From Bacteroidales bacterium (GTDB lineage: Bacteria; Bacteroidota; Bacteroidia; Bacteroidales; UBA932), in contig JAUYTX010000049.1 in assembly GCA_030695025.1 (NCBI GenBank), positions 1 to 47,220 on the forward strand: a stretch of 47,220 bases of DNA. The letters are read 5' to 3'. Positions within the stretch are counted from its first letter, which is position 1. Every line of letters begins with the position of its first letter. Both the position numbers and the translations under genes were made by a program. The notes beneath the pieces were generated by a model. That model made no database searches and was not told where the DNA came from. It saw only the letters and a list, made by a program, of their open reading frames with translations. Positions 24,925 through 32,543 of this stretch are shown in pieces.

Positions 24925-26067
24925 ATGGCAGGGAGGAAAAAAGGAAAGGGGAGAGTAATTCTAAAATCGGCAATTTTCGTAATTGTTGCTATTGTTTTAT
25001 CAATTGCAGCAATTTCGATTTTTTCACAGAAACCACCCGTAGATATAATTGAAGCTGCAAGAAAGGCTATTGCTGAGGCAAGAAAGGCAGAGGCAGATGT
25101 TTACTCAATAGATGAACTCGCAGCAGCGGAGGGTAAGTGGCAGCTGGCAATGGATGAGTGGAAAATAAACAATGATAAAAATCCACTTTTCAGAGATTAC
25201 GAAATTTCTCTTAAATCTGCTTCTGAAGCAATTACCATGGCAAAGGAGGCTAAGGTCAAATCGATCAGGGTAAAGGCCGAGCTCCACGAATATATTAAAA
25301 AAAGTATCAAGTCACTTAGAGTCAGCCTCAGCTATATTGAGTCTGTAAAAGAGATTCTCCCTCTTAACCACCCGGTAAGAAAGAGAGTAACCCCGGTTTT
25401 GTTAAAGCTGGATGAGGCAGAATCGGCGTACAAAAGAGACGACCTTATAACTGCCCGAAATATCATTGACTCAATTCACCAAAGCATAGAAAAACTTAAA
25501 GACAATACGGCAGATATTCTGGATAATTACTTCAAAAGTTATCCTGAATGGATCAGACTTAATGAAGAGATGAAACAATGGTCCAAAACACATTCATCGG
25601 TTAGTCTGGTTGTGGATAAATTTTCCAGGAAATGCATTGTTTATAAGTCAGGGAAAATAATTAGGGAGTTTGATGTTGAACTAGGAATCAACTGGCTGGG
25701 AGATAAAGTTCAAAAGGGAGATAGGGCCACTCCTGAAGGCAAATACACAATTACCGTTAAAAAAAGTGGAAGGAACACAATCTATTATAAGGCTTTATTG
25801 ATTAACTTTCCCAATGCAGAGGACAAAAGGCGCTTTAACCATCAGAAATCTGCCGGAAATATTTCAAGAAACGCACTTATAGGTGGCTCAATTGAGATTC
25901 ACGGAGGTGGTGGAAAGGGAATAGACTGGACTGACGGATGTGTAGCTCTTACCAACAAAGATATGGACAACCTCTACGCACTTTGTTCTGTAGGAACACC
26001 TGTTGCAATTGTAGGCTCTCTGACTCCTCTTGACAAATTACTTAATAGTCCCCAAGAGATAAAATGA
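24925..26067 (+). CDS. L,D-transpeptidase (YkuD) with lipoprotein-related helical domain
   Basis: This 380-residue enzyme is anchored by one N-terminal membrane helix (about 11-33). A helical periplasmic domain (about 36-220) resembles the lipoprotein at 24231. The YkuD domain (about 225-370) has the signature HGGGGKGIDWTDGCVAL with catalytic Cys339. L,D-transpeptidases form 3-3 crosslinks in peptidoglycan or attach proteins to it. The stop TGA is followed 9 bases later by the ATG of a second transpeptidase. The N-terminal domain could dock the enzyme beside the lipoprotein or bind the same partner; that is my inference from the similarity. Confidence 0.9.
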   Translation: MAGRKKGKGRVILKSAIFVIVAIVLSIAAISIFSQKPPVDIIEAARKAIAEARKAEADVYSIDELAAAEGKWQLAMDEWKINNDKNPLFRDYEISLKSASEAITMAKEAKVKSIRVKAELHEYIKKSIKSLRVSLSYIESVKEILPLNHPVRKRVTPVLLKLDEAESAYKRDDLITARNIIDSIHQSIEKLKDNTADILDNYFKSYPEWIRLNEEMKQWSKTHSSVSLVVDKFSRKCIVYKSGKIIREFDVELGINWLGDKVQKGDRATPEGKYTITVKKSGRNTIYYKALLINFPNAEDKRRFNHQKSAGNISRNALIGGSIEIHGGGGKGIDWTDGCVALTNKDMDNLYALCSVGTPVAIVGSLTPLDKLLNSPQEIK

Positions 26068-26076
26068 TTGTTTATT

Positions 26077-26757
26077 ATGAAAAATAATCCCTCTAAGCTG
26101 GCCTTTACACTAGTAACTGTATTTACAGCTGTTGCCATTATACTTTTTTCATTCCGTAAATCTGAGAATCTGAAAGAGCTCTCTTACCTCTTTTACAGCT
26201 ATCCTCCGGTTCCGGGAAACTATGTTTCAAAAGACTCCCTGGAGTTAGAAAAACTGTTGAAAAATACAGAAAGAAGAATCACAACATCCTTGAGAAGGTT
26301 GGAAAACCTGCTTCCATACGGCCCATATTTGATAATCAACACTACTCAGAACAAGTTTGTTCTCAGAACCCGCAAAGGGATAATAAGAGAGGGTATCTGC
26401 TCTACGGGTAGTTATATTCTTCTTGATGCCGGAGATGGCAAACAATGGATGTTTAAAACGCCCAAGGGAATGTTCCCTATCCTGGGTAAAATTGTAGATC
26501 CCATCTGGAATAAACCAGACTGGGCATTTGTTGAGGAGAGCCTTCCCATTCCTCCCCGAAACCACCCTGACAGACTGGAATACGGCACTTTAGGCGAATA
26601 TGCCCTTACCCTTGGAGATGGATATCTGATTCATGGAACTCTTTATCAGCGATTTTTAGGGTTGCCGGTAACTCATGGTTGTGTGAGGCTGGGTGACGAT
26701 GACCTTGAGATGGTCTTTAAAAACCTTAATGTAGGTTCAAGGGTTTACATTTTTTAA
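26077..26757 (+). CDS. L,D-transpeptidase (YkuD), short form
   Basis: This 226-residue enzyme has an N-terminal membrane helix (about 7-25), a short helical linker (about 40-75) and a YkuD domain from about 85. The catalytic signature is HGT...LPVTHGCVRLGDDD with Cys202. ATG at 26077 is chosen over TTG at 26068, which directly abuts the previous stop. It differs strongly from the first transpeptidase outside the catalytic motif and lacks the large helical domain, so the two probably act on different donors or acceptors. The membrane-anchored unknown begins 13 bases downstream. Confidence 0.88.
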   Translation: MKNNPSKLAFTLVTVFTAVAIILFSFRKSENLKELSYLFYSYPPVPGNYVSKDSLELEKLLKNTERRITTSLRRLENLLPYGPYLIINTTQNKFVLRTRKGIIREGICSTGSYILLDAGDGKQWMFKTPKGMFPILGKIVDPIWNKPDWAFVEESLPIPPRNHPDRLEYGTLGEYALTLGDGYLIHGTLYQRFLGLPVTHGCVRLGDDDLEMVFKNLNVGSRVYIF

Positions 26758-26770
26758 TCTGTATACAAAA

Positions 26771-27595
26771 ATGAAAAATAATTTGACAGTGTTTTTGAGC
26801 AAGATAAAAGGGTCAATAACCACTAAAGGTGTAGTTTTATTTGTCTCAATACAGCTAGTTGCCATAATTGTTGCTTTTACACTATTTGGCATTATTCCCG
26901 TAGGCAGCGAAGTAAAAAAAATTACGACTGAATTTGGACTTGAAGGAGTAAGAGGAAACAAACTGCCGGCAGAAAAAGCAGTGTTACTGGAGAGAGTAAG
27001 AGATCGAGAACACTATGAGTCTGTTTTGAACTCTGCTCTTTCACTATCAAAAACTGACTCCATATCGCTCTTGATTGATCTTAACGATAGCCTTGCTATT
27101 CTATCGCTCAAAGGGGTTTCCCTTTTTCAGTCGAAGATTTCAGAGATTGAATTTAATCGAGGACTTAAGAAGTTACCCGTTTACCTAAGAGACAGCCTCT
27201 ATTCCGGCCCTTTCCCGGTCAAAAAAGAGCTTGCTAGTATCGAAAAATTTCCGATAGTGATTAAAAAAGCCCCAAAAGACACAACAGAGGCAAGTGCCGA
27301 CGATGCTGCTCCAATATTACCAATACAAAATGATGTTTTTGTACTATTTTTTCTTGATAATAACCTGGTCATTGAAATTAATCAACAGGAGCATGATCTG
27401 GCAGGTTCAAAAAAAGCCTACAAAGATTTTAAAGCCAACTATTCAAGGTTTTTCAGAGATCATAACTTTGCCCTTATCAAGGACAAAAATGCCCCATCAT
27501 ATTTATACCGACTGAAAATTTCTATCCCTCGGGAAGAGGCCAGATCTATCTACAGAGCCCTCCCAATTAAACCTTATGTGCTGGTGAGATATTAA
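26771..27595 (+). CDS. Membrane-anchored protein of unknown function in the transpeptidase operon
   Basis: This 274-residue protein has one membrane helix at about 20-45 and a large periplasmic part. It contains a segment rich in Ala, Pro and Asp at about 170-188 that looks like a flexible linker, followed by QNDVFVLFFLDNNLVIEINQQEH. I recognise no family. It follows the second transpeptidase by 13 bases and is probably co-transcribed with it. A role in guiding or regulating the transpeptidases is a guess from position only. Confidence 0.75.
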   Translation: MKNNLTVFLSKIKGSITTKGVVLFVSIQLVAIIVAFTLFGIIPVGSEVKKITTEFGLEGVRGNKLPAEKAVLLERVRDREHYESVLNSALSLSKTDSISLLIDLNDSLAILSLKGVSLFQSKISEIEFNRGLKKLPVYLRDSLYSGPFPVKKELASIEKFPIVIKKAPKDTTEASADDAAPILPIQNDVFVLFFLDNNLVIEINQQEHDLAGSKKAYKDFKANYSRFFRDHNFALIKDKNAPSYLYRLKISIPREEARSIYRALPIKPYVLVRY

Positions 27596-27598
27596 CTT

Positions 27599-27632
27599 TT
27601 TGATCATTATTAAAAAGTTTTGCATATATTTG
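27599..27632 (+). promoter_or_regulatory. Bacteroidota-type promoter of the second activator gene
   Basis: TTTG at 27599-27602 and TATATTTG at 27625-27632 fit the -33 and -7 boxes with a 22-base spacer. A dyad (TTTGGAA at 27629-27635 with TTCCAAA at 27652-27658) overlaps the -7 box and runs to 6 bases before the ATG, and could be an operator or a leader hairpin. The gene therefore probably has its own transcript. Confidence 0.45.
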
Positions 27633-27663
27633 GAAGGGCATATAGCCTTAATTCCAAAACTTT

Positions 27664-29007
27664 ATGAATCAAATTAAAATATTTGTTGTTGAAGACGACA
27701 CATGGTACGCCAGCTTTCTATGTCATTACCTCTCCCTGAATCAGGAATACGACGTTGAAAAGTACACTACCGGGAAAGACTGCCTCAACAATCTGCATAA
27801 AAAACCTTCAATTATAACTCTTGATTTTACCCTTCCCGATATGACGGGCAAAGAGCTCCTTATTAAGATAAAAAAGATTCAACCTGAAGTACCAATAATA
27901 ATTATCTCAGGACAAAACGACATTACAACAGCCGTTGATTTAATAAAAGAGGGGGCTTGTGATTATATTGTTAAAAACGAAGAGACAACTAGTCGTTTGT
28001 GGAATACAATCAGGCTTCAGAGAGAAAATATCTCCCTTAAAACTGAAAATGAGCGATTAAAGAAAGAGGTCAGCAAAAAATACGATTTTTCCAAAACTAT
28101 AATAGGCGAGAGTAAAGAGCTGAGAAAAGTTTTTGATGTTCTCGAGAAAGCTGCCGATACTCCGGTAAGTGTAACAATTACAGGAGAGACAGGAACCGGA
28201 AAGGAGCTGATAGCAAAAGCTATTCATTTCAGATCAAGTAGAAATGGCAAACCATTTGTTGCTGTTAATATTGGTGCTATCCCAAAAGAACTGGTAGAGA
28301 GTGAACTTTTTGGGTACGAAAAAGAGGCCTATACCGGTGCTCATACAAGAAAGGCCGGGATATTTGAAGAGGCCTCCGGTGGTACAATTTTTCTTGATGA
28401 AATAGCAGAGATGGATCTGAGTATACAGAGCAAATTCTTAAGAGTATTGCAGGAGAGAGAGGTTAAAAGAATTGGCGGCAGCAGCCTAATTAAAGTTGAT
28501 GTAAGAATAATTACTGCCTCTCATAAGAACTTAGCCGAAGAGGTTCAAAAGGGGAATTTCCGGACAGACCTATATTACAGAATCATGGGTATTCCAATAA
28601 ACCTACCTCCTCTTAGAGAGAGAGGAAAAGATATAATAATTTTGGCCAAGCATTTTGCTGACAGCTACTGTAAGGAGAATAATCTTAAAAAAGTCACGTT
28701 TACAGAGGATGCCATTTCCAAGTTACTCAGTTACTCATACCCTGGAAACATACGAGAACTTAAATCAACAATTGAACTTTCAGTTGTTTTAAGCGATTCC
28801 AATATTATTGACTCCGGAAAGATTAATTTTACACCTGTTGAAAATCATGTAGCCGATCTTAATAAAAACATGACACTTGAAGAGCACATGTTTTGTGTAA
28901 TAAAAAATTATCTTAATAAATACGGGAACAATCCGACAGATGTTGCCAAAAGGCTTGGAATCAGCAGAGCCACGATCTACAGGTACATGAAGGAGATGAA
29001 TTACTGA
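27664..29007 (+). CDS. NtrC-family sigma-54 activator, second copy, with altered GAFTGA loop
   Basis: This 447-residue regulator has a receiver domain (IFVVEDD, phospho-acceptor Asp near 56 in ITLDFTLPD), an AAA+ domain with Walker A GETGTGKE and Walker B IFLDEIAEMD, and a Fis-type helix-turn-helix (TDVAKRLGISRATIYRYM). The loop that contacts sigma-54 reads EAYTGA (about 221-226) where GAFTGA is standard. The Phe-to-Tyr change is common and tolerated, but Glu at the first position is unusual. No kinase gene is adjacent, so it may share the kinase at 21042 or be an orphan. It closes the envelope module and converges with the lipoprotein gene at 29091. Confidence 0.92.
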   Translation: MNQIKIFVVEDDTWYASFLCHYLSLNQEYDVEKYTTGKDCLNNLHKKPSIITLDFTLPDMTGKELLIKIKKIQPEVPIIIISGQNDITTAVDLIKEGACDYIVKNEETTSRLWNTIRLQRENISLKTENERLKKEVSKKYDFSKTIIGESKELRKVFDVLEKAADTPVSVTITGETGTGKELIAKAIHFRSSRNGKPFVAVNIGAIPKELVESELFGYEKEAYTGAHTRKAGIFEEASGGTIFLDEIAEMDLSIQSKFLRVLQEREVKRIGGSSLIKVDVRIITASHKNLAEEVQKGNFRTDLYYRIMGIPINLPPLRERGKDIIILAKHFADSYCKENNLKKVTFTEDAISKLLSYSYPGNIRELKSTIELSVVLSDSNIIDSGKINFTPVENHVADLNKNMTLEEHMFCVIKNYLNKYGNNPTDVAKRLGISRATIYRYMKEMNY

Positions 29008-29045
29008 ACATCCTTATCCAATTAAGCTAATAGGTCTGAATAAAA

Positions 29046-29069
29046 AAGAGCCGGTAAAAACCGGCTCTT
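29046..29069 (-). terminator. Bidirectional terminator between converging genes
   Basis: A 10-bp stem built on AGAGCCGGT and ACCGGCTCT has an AAAA loop. On the minus strand it is followed by a T-run (29042-29047 read as T), so it is strongest for the lipoprotein gene ending at 29091. For the plus-strand activator it is a weaker fit. Confidence 0.8.
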
Positions 29070-29090
29070 AGCTATTAATAGAAATCAAAT

Positions 29091-30143
29091 TTAGATTCCT
29101 GCAACTGTTGCATGTGCAACAACATATACATTTCCGCTCAATCCTGTTACATTAAATGTATAAGAACTTCCACTAAGACCTTCAGATACCATTGGATATT
29201 GACCGGGAGCTGTAGTGTAATTTCCATTTTTCTTAGGAAGCAGATCTGAACCTACATATAAATGGGCCTCCTTAAGTGTGTACGGGAAGTTTAAGTTGTA
29301 TGTTACAACCGCTGAACTGCCGTTGTAAACAACATTCAAAACACCAACCAATGTGCCTTTTGAAATGTCATTTTGACCGGCACCAGCATAGATGTTAAAA
29401 TTGTAAGTACCTGAACTTAACGGCCCAACAGACCATCCCCAACGAGTGTTCTCATTTAGGAAATCTTCAAACGTAGTTGAAAGAGTTGGTGAATACGCAA
29501 ATGCAGTCTCCGTCTTCTCAATCGGTGTTTCTCCAACTACTATATCCTGCGAAAGAGTAATCCCAAAATAGGTAGCCCAGCTGCCCTTTTGTACTATCTT
29601 TGGGCCAAATCCCCATGCTGTCTCATTTTGATACACTGTTCCATTAAGCTTTCTTACAGAAGCGTGAGCAGCAACTAAATAGTTTACAGGCTCAGGACCG
29701 GGAACATAACCAATGGCAGTAAAAGGAATAGTAATTGAGTAAGTTGTAAGGCCTAAAAGGTTACTGCCTTTGTACGGGAATTGACCAATAACGGGGTTAC
29801 CAGCCTTGTTTGCAGGCATATCTGCCAGATTTTTCCCTACCCATACAGCTACATCTACAAACTCCCAACCATTTATTAGGTTAAATGAGATTACCAATGC
29901 ATCTTTAACATTGTCATTGTTAGTGTCAACATCCGTGAAAGATACCTGTCCTGCGTTAATAGTTTGACCGGCAAACATTGTAACGGAGTTTGTTGTCTGG
30001 TTTAAAATTGTAACCGCCTCCTGTTTCATAAGAAGCGACTCATTGTTTGAACTTACATCTTCAAGGAATGCATCTTTATTACACGACATTAAAGTGAGTG
30101 CAAAAATTGCTATTATTGATAGAGCTATACTTTTGTTTTTCAT
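29091..30143 (-). CDS. Lipoprotein with two related C-terminal domains
   Basis: This 350-residue lipoprotein has its lipobox at LMSC (Cys21). ATG at 30143 is chosen because it opens the signal peptide; a longer frame from 30179 adds 12 residues of non-signal sequence. Two units resemble each other. The first contains VAVWVGKNLADMP, GQFPYKGSN and LVAAHASV; the second contains AHLYVGSDLLP, GQYPMVSEG and VVAHATV at matching spacing. Such modules occur in Bacteroidota surface proteins, and I do not know their ligand. Asn-Lys-Asp after the Cys could be a partial surface-export signal. A dyad and a weak sigma-54-like promoter lie upstream. Confidence 0.78.
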   Translation of the reverse strand: MKNKSIALSIIAIFALTLMSCNKDAFLEDVSSNNESLLMKQEAVTILNQTTNSVTMFAGQTINAGQVSFTDVDTNNDNVKDALVISFNLINGWEFVDVAVWVGKNLADMPANKAGNPVIGQFPYKGSNLLGLTTYSITIPFTAIGYVPGPEPVNYLVAAHASVRKLNGTVYQNETAWGFGPKIVQKGSWATYFGITLSQDIVVGETPIEKTETAFAYSPTLSTTFEDFLNENTRWGWSVGPLSSGTYNFNIYAGAGQNDISKGTLVGVLNVVYNGSSAVVTYNLNFPYTLKEAHLYVGSDLLPKKNGNYTTAPGQYPMVSEGLSGSSYTFNVTGLSGNVYVVAHATVAGI

Positions 30144-30188
30144 ATTTAGATATGTTAAAATGTTTTTAATTAAATTCATCTACATAAT

Positions 30189-30205
30189 GACTAAATATAT
30201 GCCAA
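30189..30205 (-). promoter_or_regulatory. Weak sigma-54-like promoter of the two-domain lipoprotein gene
   Basis: On the minus strand TTGGCAT-ATATT-TAGTC has a near-perfect -24 box and a poor -12 box at the right spacing. Transcription would begin near 30179, 36 bases before the start codon. On its own this would be weak evidence; the dyad about 60-90 bases further upstream makes it worth listing. Confidence 0.3.
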
Positions 30206-30256
30206 ATCTATATGTCTCTGTTATATAACATATTAGCGTTTTGCTTAACTTAAGAA

Positions 30257-30295
30257 CCGTATCAAAATGAGACAGAATATCTCAAAATGATACGG
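30257..30295. promoter_or_regulatory. 39-bp dyad with two direct repeats 20 bp apart
   Basis: CCGTATCA (30257-30264) pairs with TGATACGG (30288-30295), and GAGA (30269-30272) pairs with TCTC (30280-30283). Inside it TCAAAATGA occurs twice, at 30262-30270 and 30282-30290, exactly two helical turns apart. It lies between the divergent regions of the lipoprotein (29091) and the HPt gene end (30320). It looks like an operator or upstream activating site. Confidence 0.5.
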
Positions 30296-30319
30296 CATAG
30301 CATGTGTTAATAAATTAAT

Positions 30320-30670
30320 CTAAAGTGCGTTCTTTTCGCATTTTAATTCCTCGCAGAGAACGGGAAACCACTCTTTTAAATTATCCATTCCTGACTTAAG
30401 TTTCTGGCCATCTGTGAGGGCTGATGCGTGTAATGCGACTATGTCTGCAGTAATTTTTTCATTTGCAATAAGCCCAATACTTCCTTTAAGCTTATGAAGT
30501 ACACTTTTCAAATTTATTAGATCGCCTGCCTCATAGGCAGATACAGCCTCTTCAAAATAGGCCGGAATAGTCTCAAAAAACTCTTCAACCATCTCCTTCA
30601 CTGATGGCATATCGCCATCAAGCATTGTAATAAGTTTCTGCAGATCGCAGTATCTGTTATTGGAACTCAT
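30320..30670 (-). CDS. Orphan histidine phosphotransfer (HPt) protein
   Basis: This 116-residue all-helical protein carries the HPt signature SVLHKLKGSIGLI with phospho-acceptor His59. HPt proteins pass phosphoryl groups between receiver domains in phosphorelays. No hybrid kinase or receiver gene is next to it, so its partners lie elsewhere or among the orphan kinase (18876) and regulators of this window. A TATTTTTG box on the minus strand at 30722-30729, 50 bases upstream, may be its -7 element. Confidence 0.85.
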   Translation of the reverse strand: MSSNNRYCDLQKLITMLDGDMPSVKEMVEEFFETIPAYFEEAVSAYEAGDLINLKSVLHKLKGSIGLIANEKITADIVALHASALTDGQKLKSGMDNLKEWFPVLCEELKCEKNAL

Positions 30671-30721
30671 TATCTGATTTTATTAATTAATACTACAACT
30701 AAGTGATGATTAGATAAATCC

Positions 30722-30729
30722 CAAAAATA
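30722..30729 (-). promoter_or_regulatory. Possible -7 box of the HPt gene
   Basis: On the minus strand TATTTTTG fits TAnnTTTG and lies about 50 bases before the HPt start at 30670. No convincing -33 box is seen. Confidence 0.3.
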
Positions 30730-30766
30730 AAGATAGTAAATAAATTTAAAATACTGTATACCCTGC

Positions 30767-31576
30767 TTAACTCTCAGAGAGGGCAGCCCCTATTGCAGTG
30801 GCGAATTCAGCATCGGGAGGGAATTCGAAGCCTATGTTGTAGAGTTGTGAAATCTCTTCAAGTATTTTTCTGCCAATTATGTTCTTGCTGCCGTTGCCGG
30901 TTATTAAAACAGAATCATTGTTTCTGCTTCTTGCCGCAAACACAGAAATAACACCAATAACCTGATAAACAAGATTTATTATTCCAAGGGCTATATCCTC
31001 CTTATTGGCAGTTTCCAGCATTTTTCCAAAATTGGAGGCTGTGGATTTATTGTTAAGAAAACTGATCCCGGAATCAGAGATATCTTCTATTAAAAGATCT
31101 ACTTTGCTCAGATCGCCTAAATCTGCTAGTCTGAGAATATTCTCAAATGTGGTAGAGTGAATAAGCTCTTTTGAAAGACCTATTATGGTGCCTCCACCAA
31201 TTCCTGTCCCTCCCAGGTGGGTTATCTTCTCTTTGGTTGCCTCAATTATTGATGTTCCTGTGCCAATGTTGGAGATAATTACATTCTCTTTTTTGGAGAG
31301 AAACATACCTCCCAAACCAATTGCTGTAATCTCATCTATTTTGTGAGTCTCTATCCCGAAAATTTCGTTGTTTATGTTAACGGCCCCGGCTCCTGTGATT
31401 ATTATTTTCTTTACAGAGGAGATATTGAGGTTACTCTCGATAATCAATTTTCCCAAAGCCCCGGTTGCAGAGGTAACAGCATCGAATGCCTTTGTTTTGA
31501 CTGTCTTAATAATCTTCCCGTTTTGAACCGCCACAGCCTTGGTAGTGGTGCTTCCAATGTCAATCCCTATTATCAT
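30767..31576 (-). CDS. coaW: Type II pantothenate kinase
   Basis: This 269-residue ASKHA-fold kinase phosphorylates pantothenate, the first step of coenzyme A synthesis. The phosphate-binding start IIGIDIGSTTTKAV, the NIGTGTSII segment and LGGTGIGGGTIIGL are those of the type II (Staphylococcus and eukaryote-like) form, not of CoaA or the usual bacterial CoaX. I chose ATG at 31576, which places MIIGIDIG at the N-terminus; an upstream TTG at 31600 adds eight residues outside the fold. It lies 30 bases after the MscS gene and is probably in its transcript. An acyl-CoA-dehydratase activase of the same fold is less likely because no cluster-binding cysteines are seen. Confidence 0.78.
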   Translation of the reverse strand: MIIGIDIGSTTTKAVAVQNGKIIKTVKTKAFDAVTSATGALGKLIIESNLNISSVKKIIITGAGAVNINNEIFGIETHKIDEITAIGLGGMFLSKKENVIISNIGTGTSIIEATKEKITHLGGTGIGGGTIIGLSKELIHSTTFENILRLADLGDLSKVDLLIEDISDSGISFLNNKSTASNFGKMLETANKEDIALGIINLVYQVIGVISVFAARSRNNDSVLITGNGSKNIIGRKILEEISQLYNIGFEFPPDAEFATAIGAALSES

Positions 31577-31606
31577 TCTGTTTGTATTAAAGGTTTGCAA
31601 ATATAG

Positions 31607-32473
31607 CTAAACTTGGGGATTAGATTTAATATGCACATCTCTCTGAGGAAACGGAATTTCAATTCCATGCTCTTTAAACGCCTTAAATACAGCATAATAC
31701 AACTCGCTTTTAAGGGTACTGGGCCTGTCTGTATATTCAGAAGTCCATACCAGCATATTGAAATTAAGGCTGCTGCTCCCAAATTCATCAAATCTCACAT
31801 AAGGAGGCGGCTCCTGAAGTACCCCGGGATTTGCCTTTGCAACAGACAATAAAATTTCCCTTACCTTCTCAGGGTCCTCTTTGTATGAGACTCCTACCGG
31901 AAAATGTATTCTTACATTCTTATTGTTATGACTCCAGTTTACAACCTGTTTATTAATCAGGTCTGAATTTGGAACAATAACGGCAATATTGTCATTTGTA
32001 AGAATTGTGGTCGCTCTTGCAGAAATATTTACGATATTTCCGGTAAGACCATCAACCTCTACCCTATCACCCACCTTAACGGGTCTCTCAAAAAGAATAA
32101 TAATACCGCTGATAAAATTATTTGTAACATGCTGCAGACCAAAACCTATACCAACACCCAAAGCACCTACCAGTATCCCCAGAGCACTCAAATCTATCCC
32201 ACTGGTCTGGAAGATTATTATAACTCCGATAATTAATAGCACATACCTTATAATAGTCGCTATTGATTGACCGACACCCATATCAATATGATATCTCGGA
32301 AATATCTTAATTGCAAGTACCCTCCTAATCTTTCCTGATAAATAGAAGAGCAGGAAAAAGGAGAAAATGAGCATTATGATTGTTTTAATCATAAACGGGT
32401 TCTCTCCCAACTTAAAAAGCTCAATGCTCCATGTTGTCCTTAACCAATCAAGCACCCTTTCGTAACTGTTCAT
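31607..32473 (-). CDS. Small-conductance mechanosensitive channel (MscS family)
   Basis: This 288-residue membrane protein has three helices (about 25-45, 65-85, 90-115) and the pore-lining and beta-domain motifs GALGVGIGFGLQHVTNNFIS, ERPVKVGDRVEVDGLTG, TNDNIAVIVPNSDLI and IEIPFPQRDVH. It relieves osmotic pressure by opening under membrane tension. The length is normal for the family. It is followed after 30 bases by the pantothenate kinase gene. The 70 bases upstream, to the GNAT-nitrilase gene stop, hold no clear terminator, only a 6-bp hairpin near 32491-32508. Confidence 0.93.
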   Translation of the reverse strand: MNSYERVLDWLRTTWSIELFKLGENPFMIKTIIMLIFSFFLLFYLSGKIRRVLAIKIFPRYHIDMGVGQSIATIIRYVLLIIGVIIIFQTSGIDLSALGILVGALGVGIGFGLQHVTNNFISGIIILFERPVKVGDRVEVDGLTGNIVNISARATTILTNDNIAVIVPNSDLINKQVVNWSHNNKNVRIHFPVGVSYKEDPEKVREILLSVAKANPGVLQEPPPYVRFDEFGSSSLNFNMLVWTSEYTDRPSTLKSELYYAVFKAFKEHGIEIPFPQRDVHIKSNPQV

Positions 32474-32543
32474 CGTACTAATATTTAATCCCCATCAGAT
32501 ATGGTGGGAGATAAAGTTAATAAAATACCGGCAAAAAATGGTG

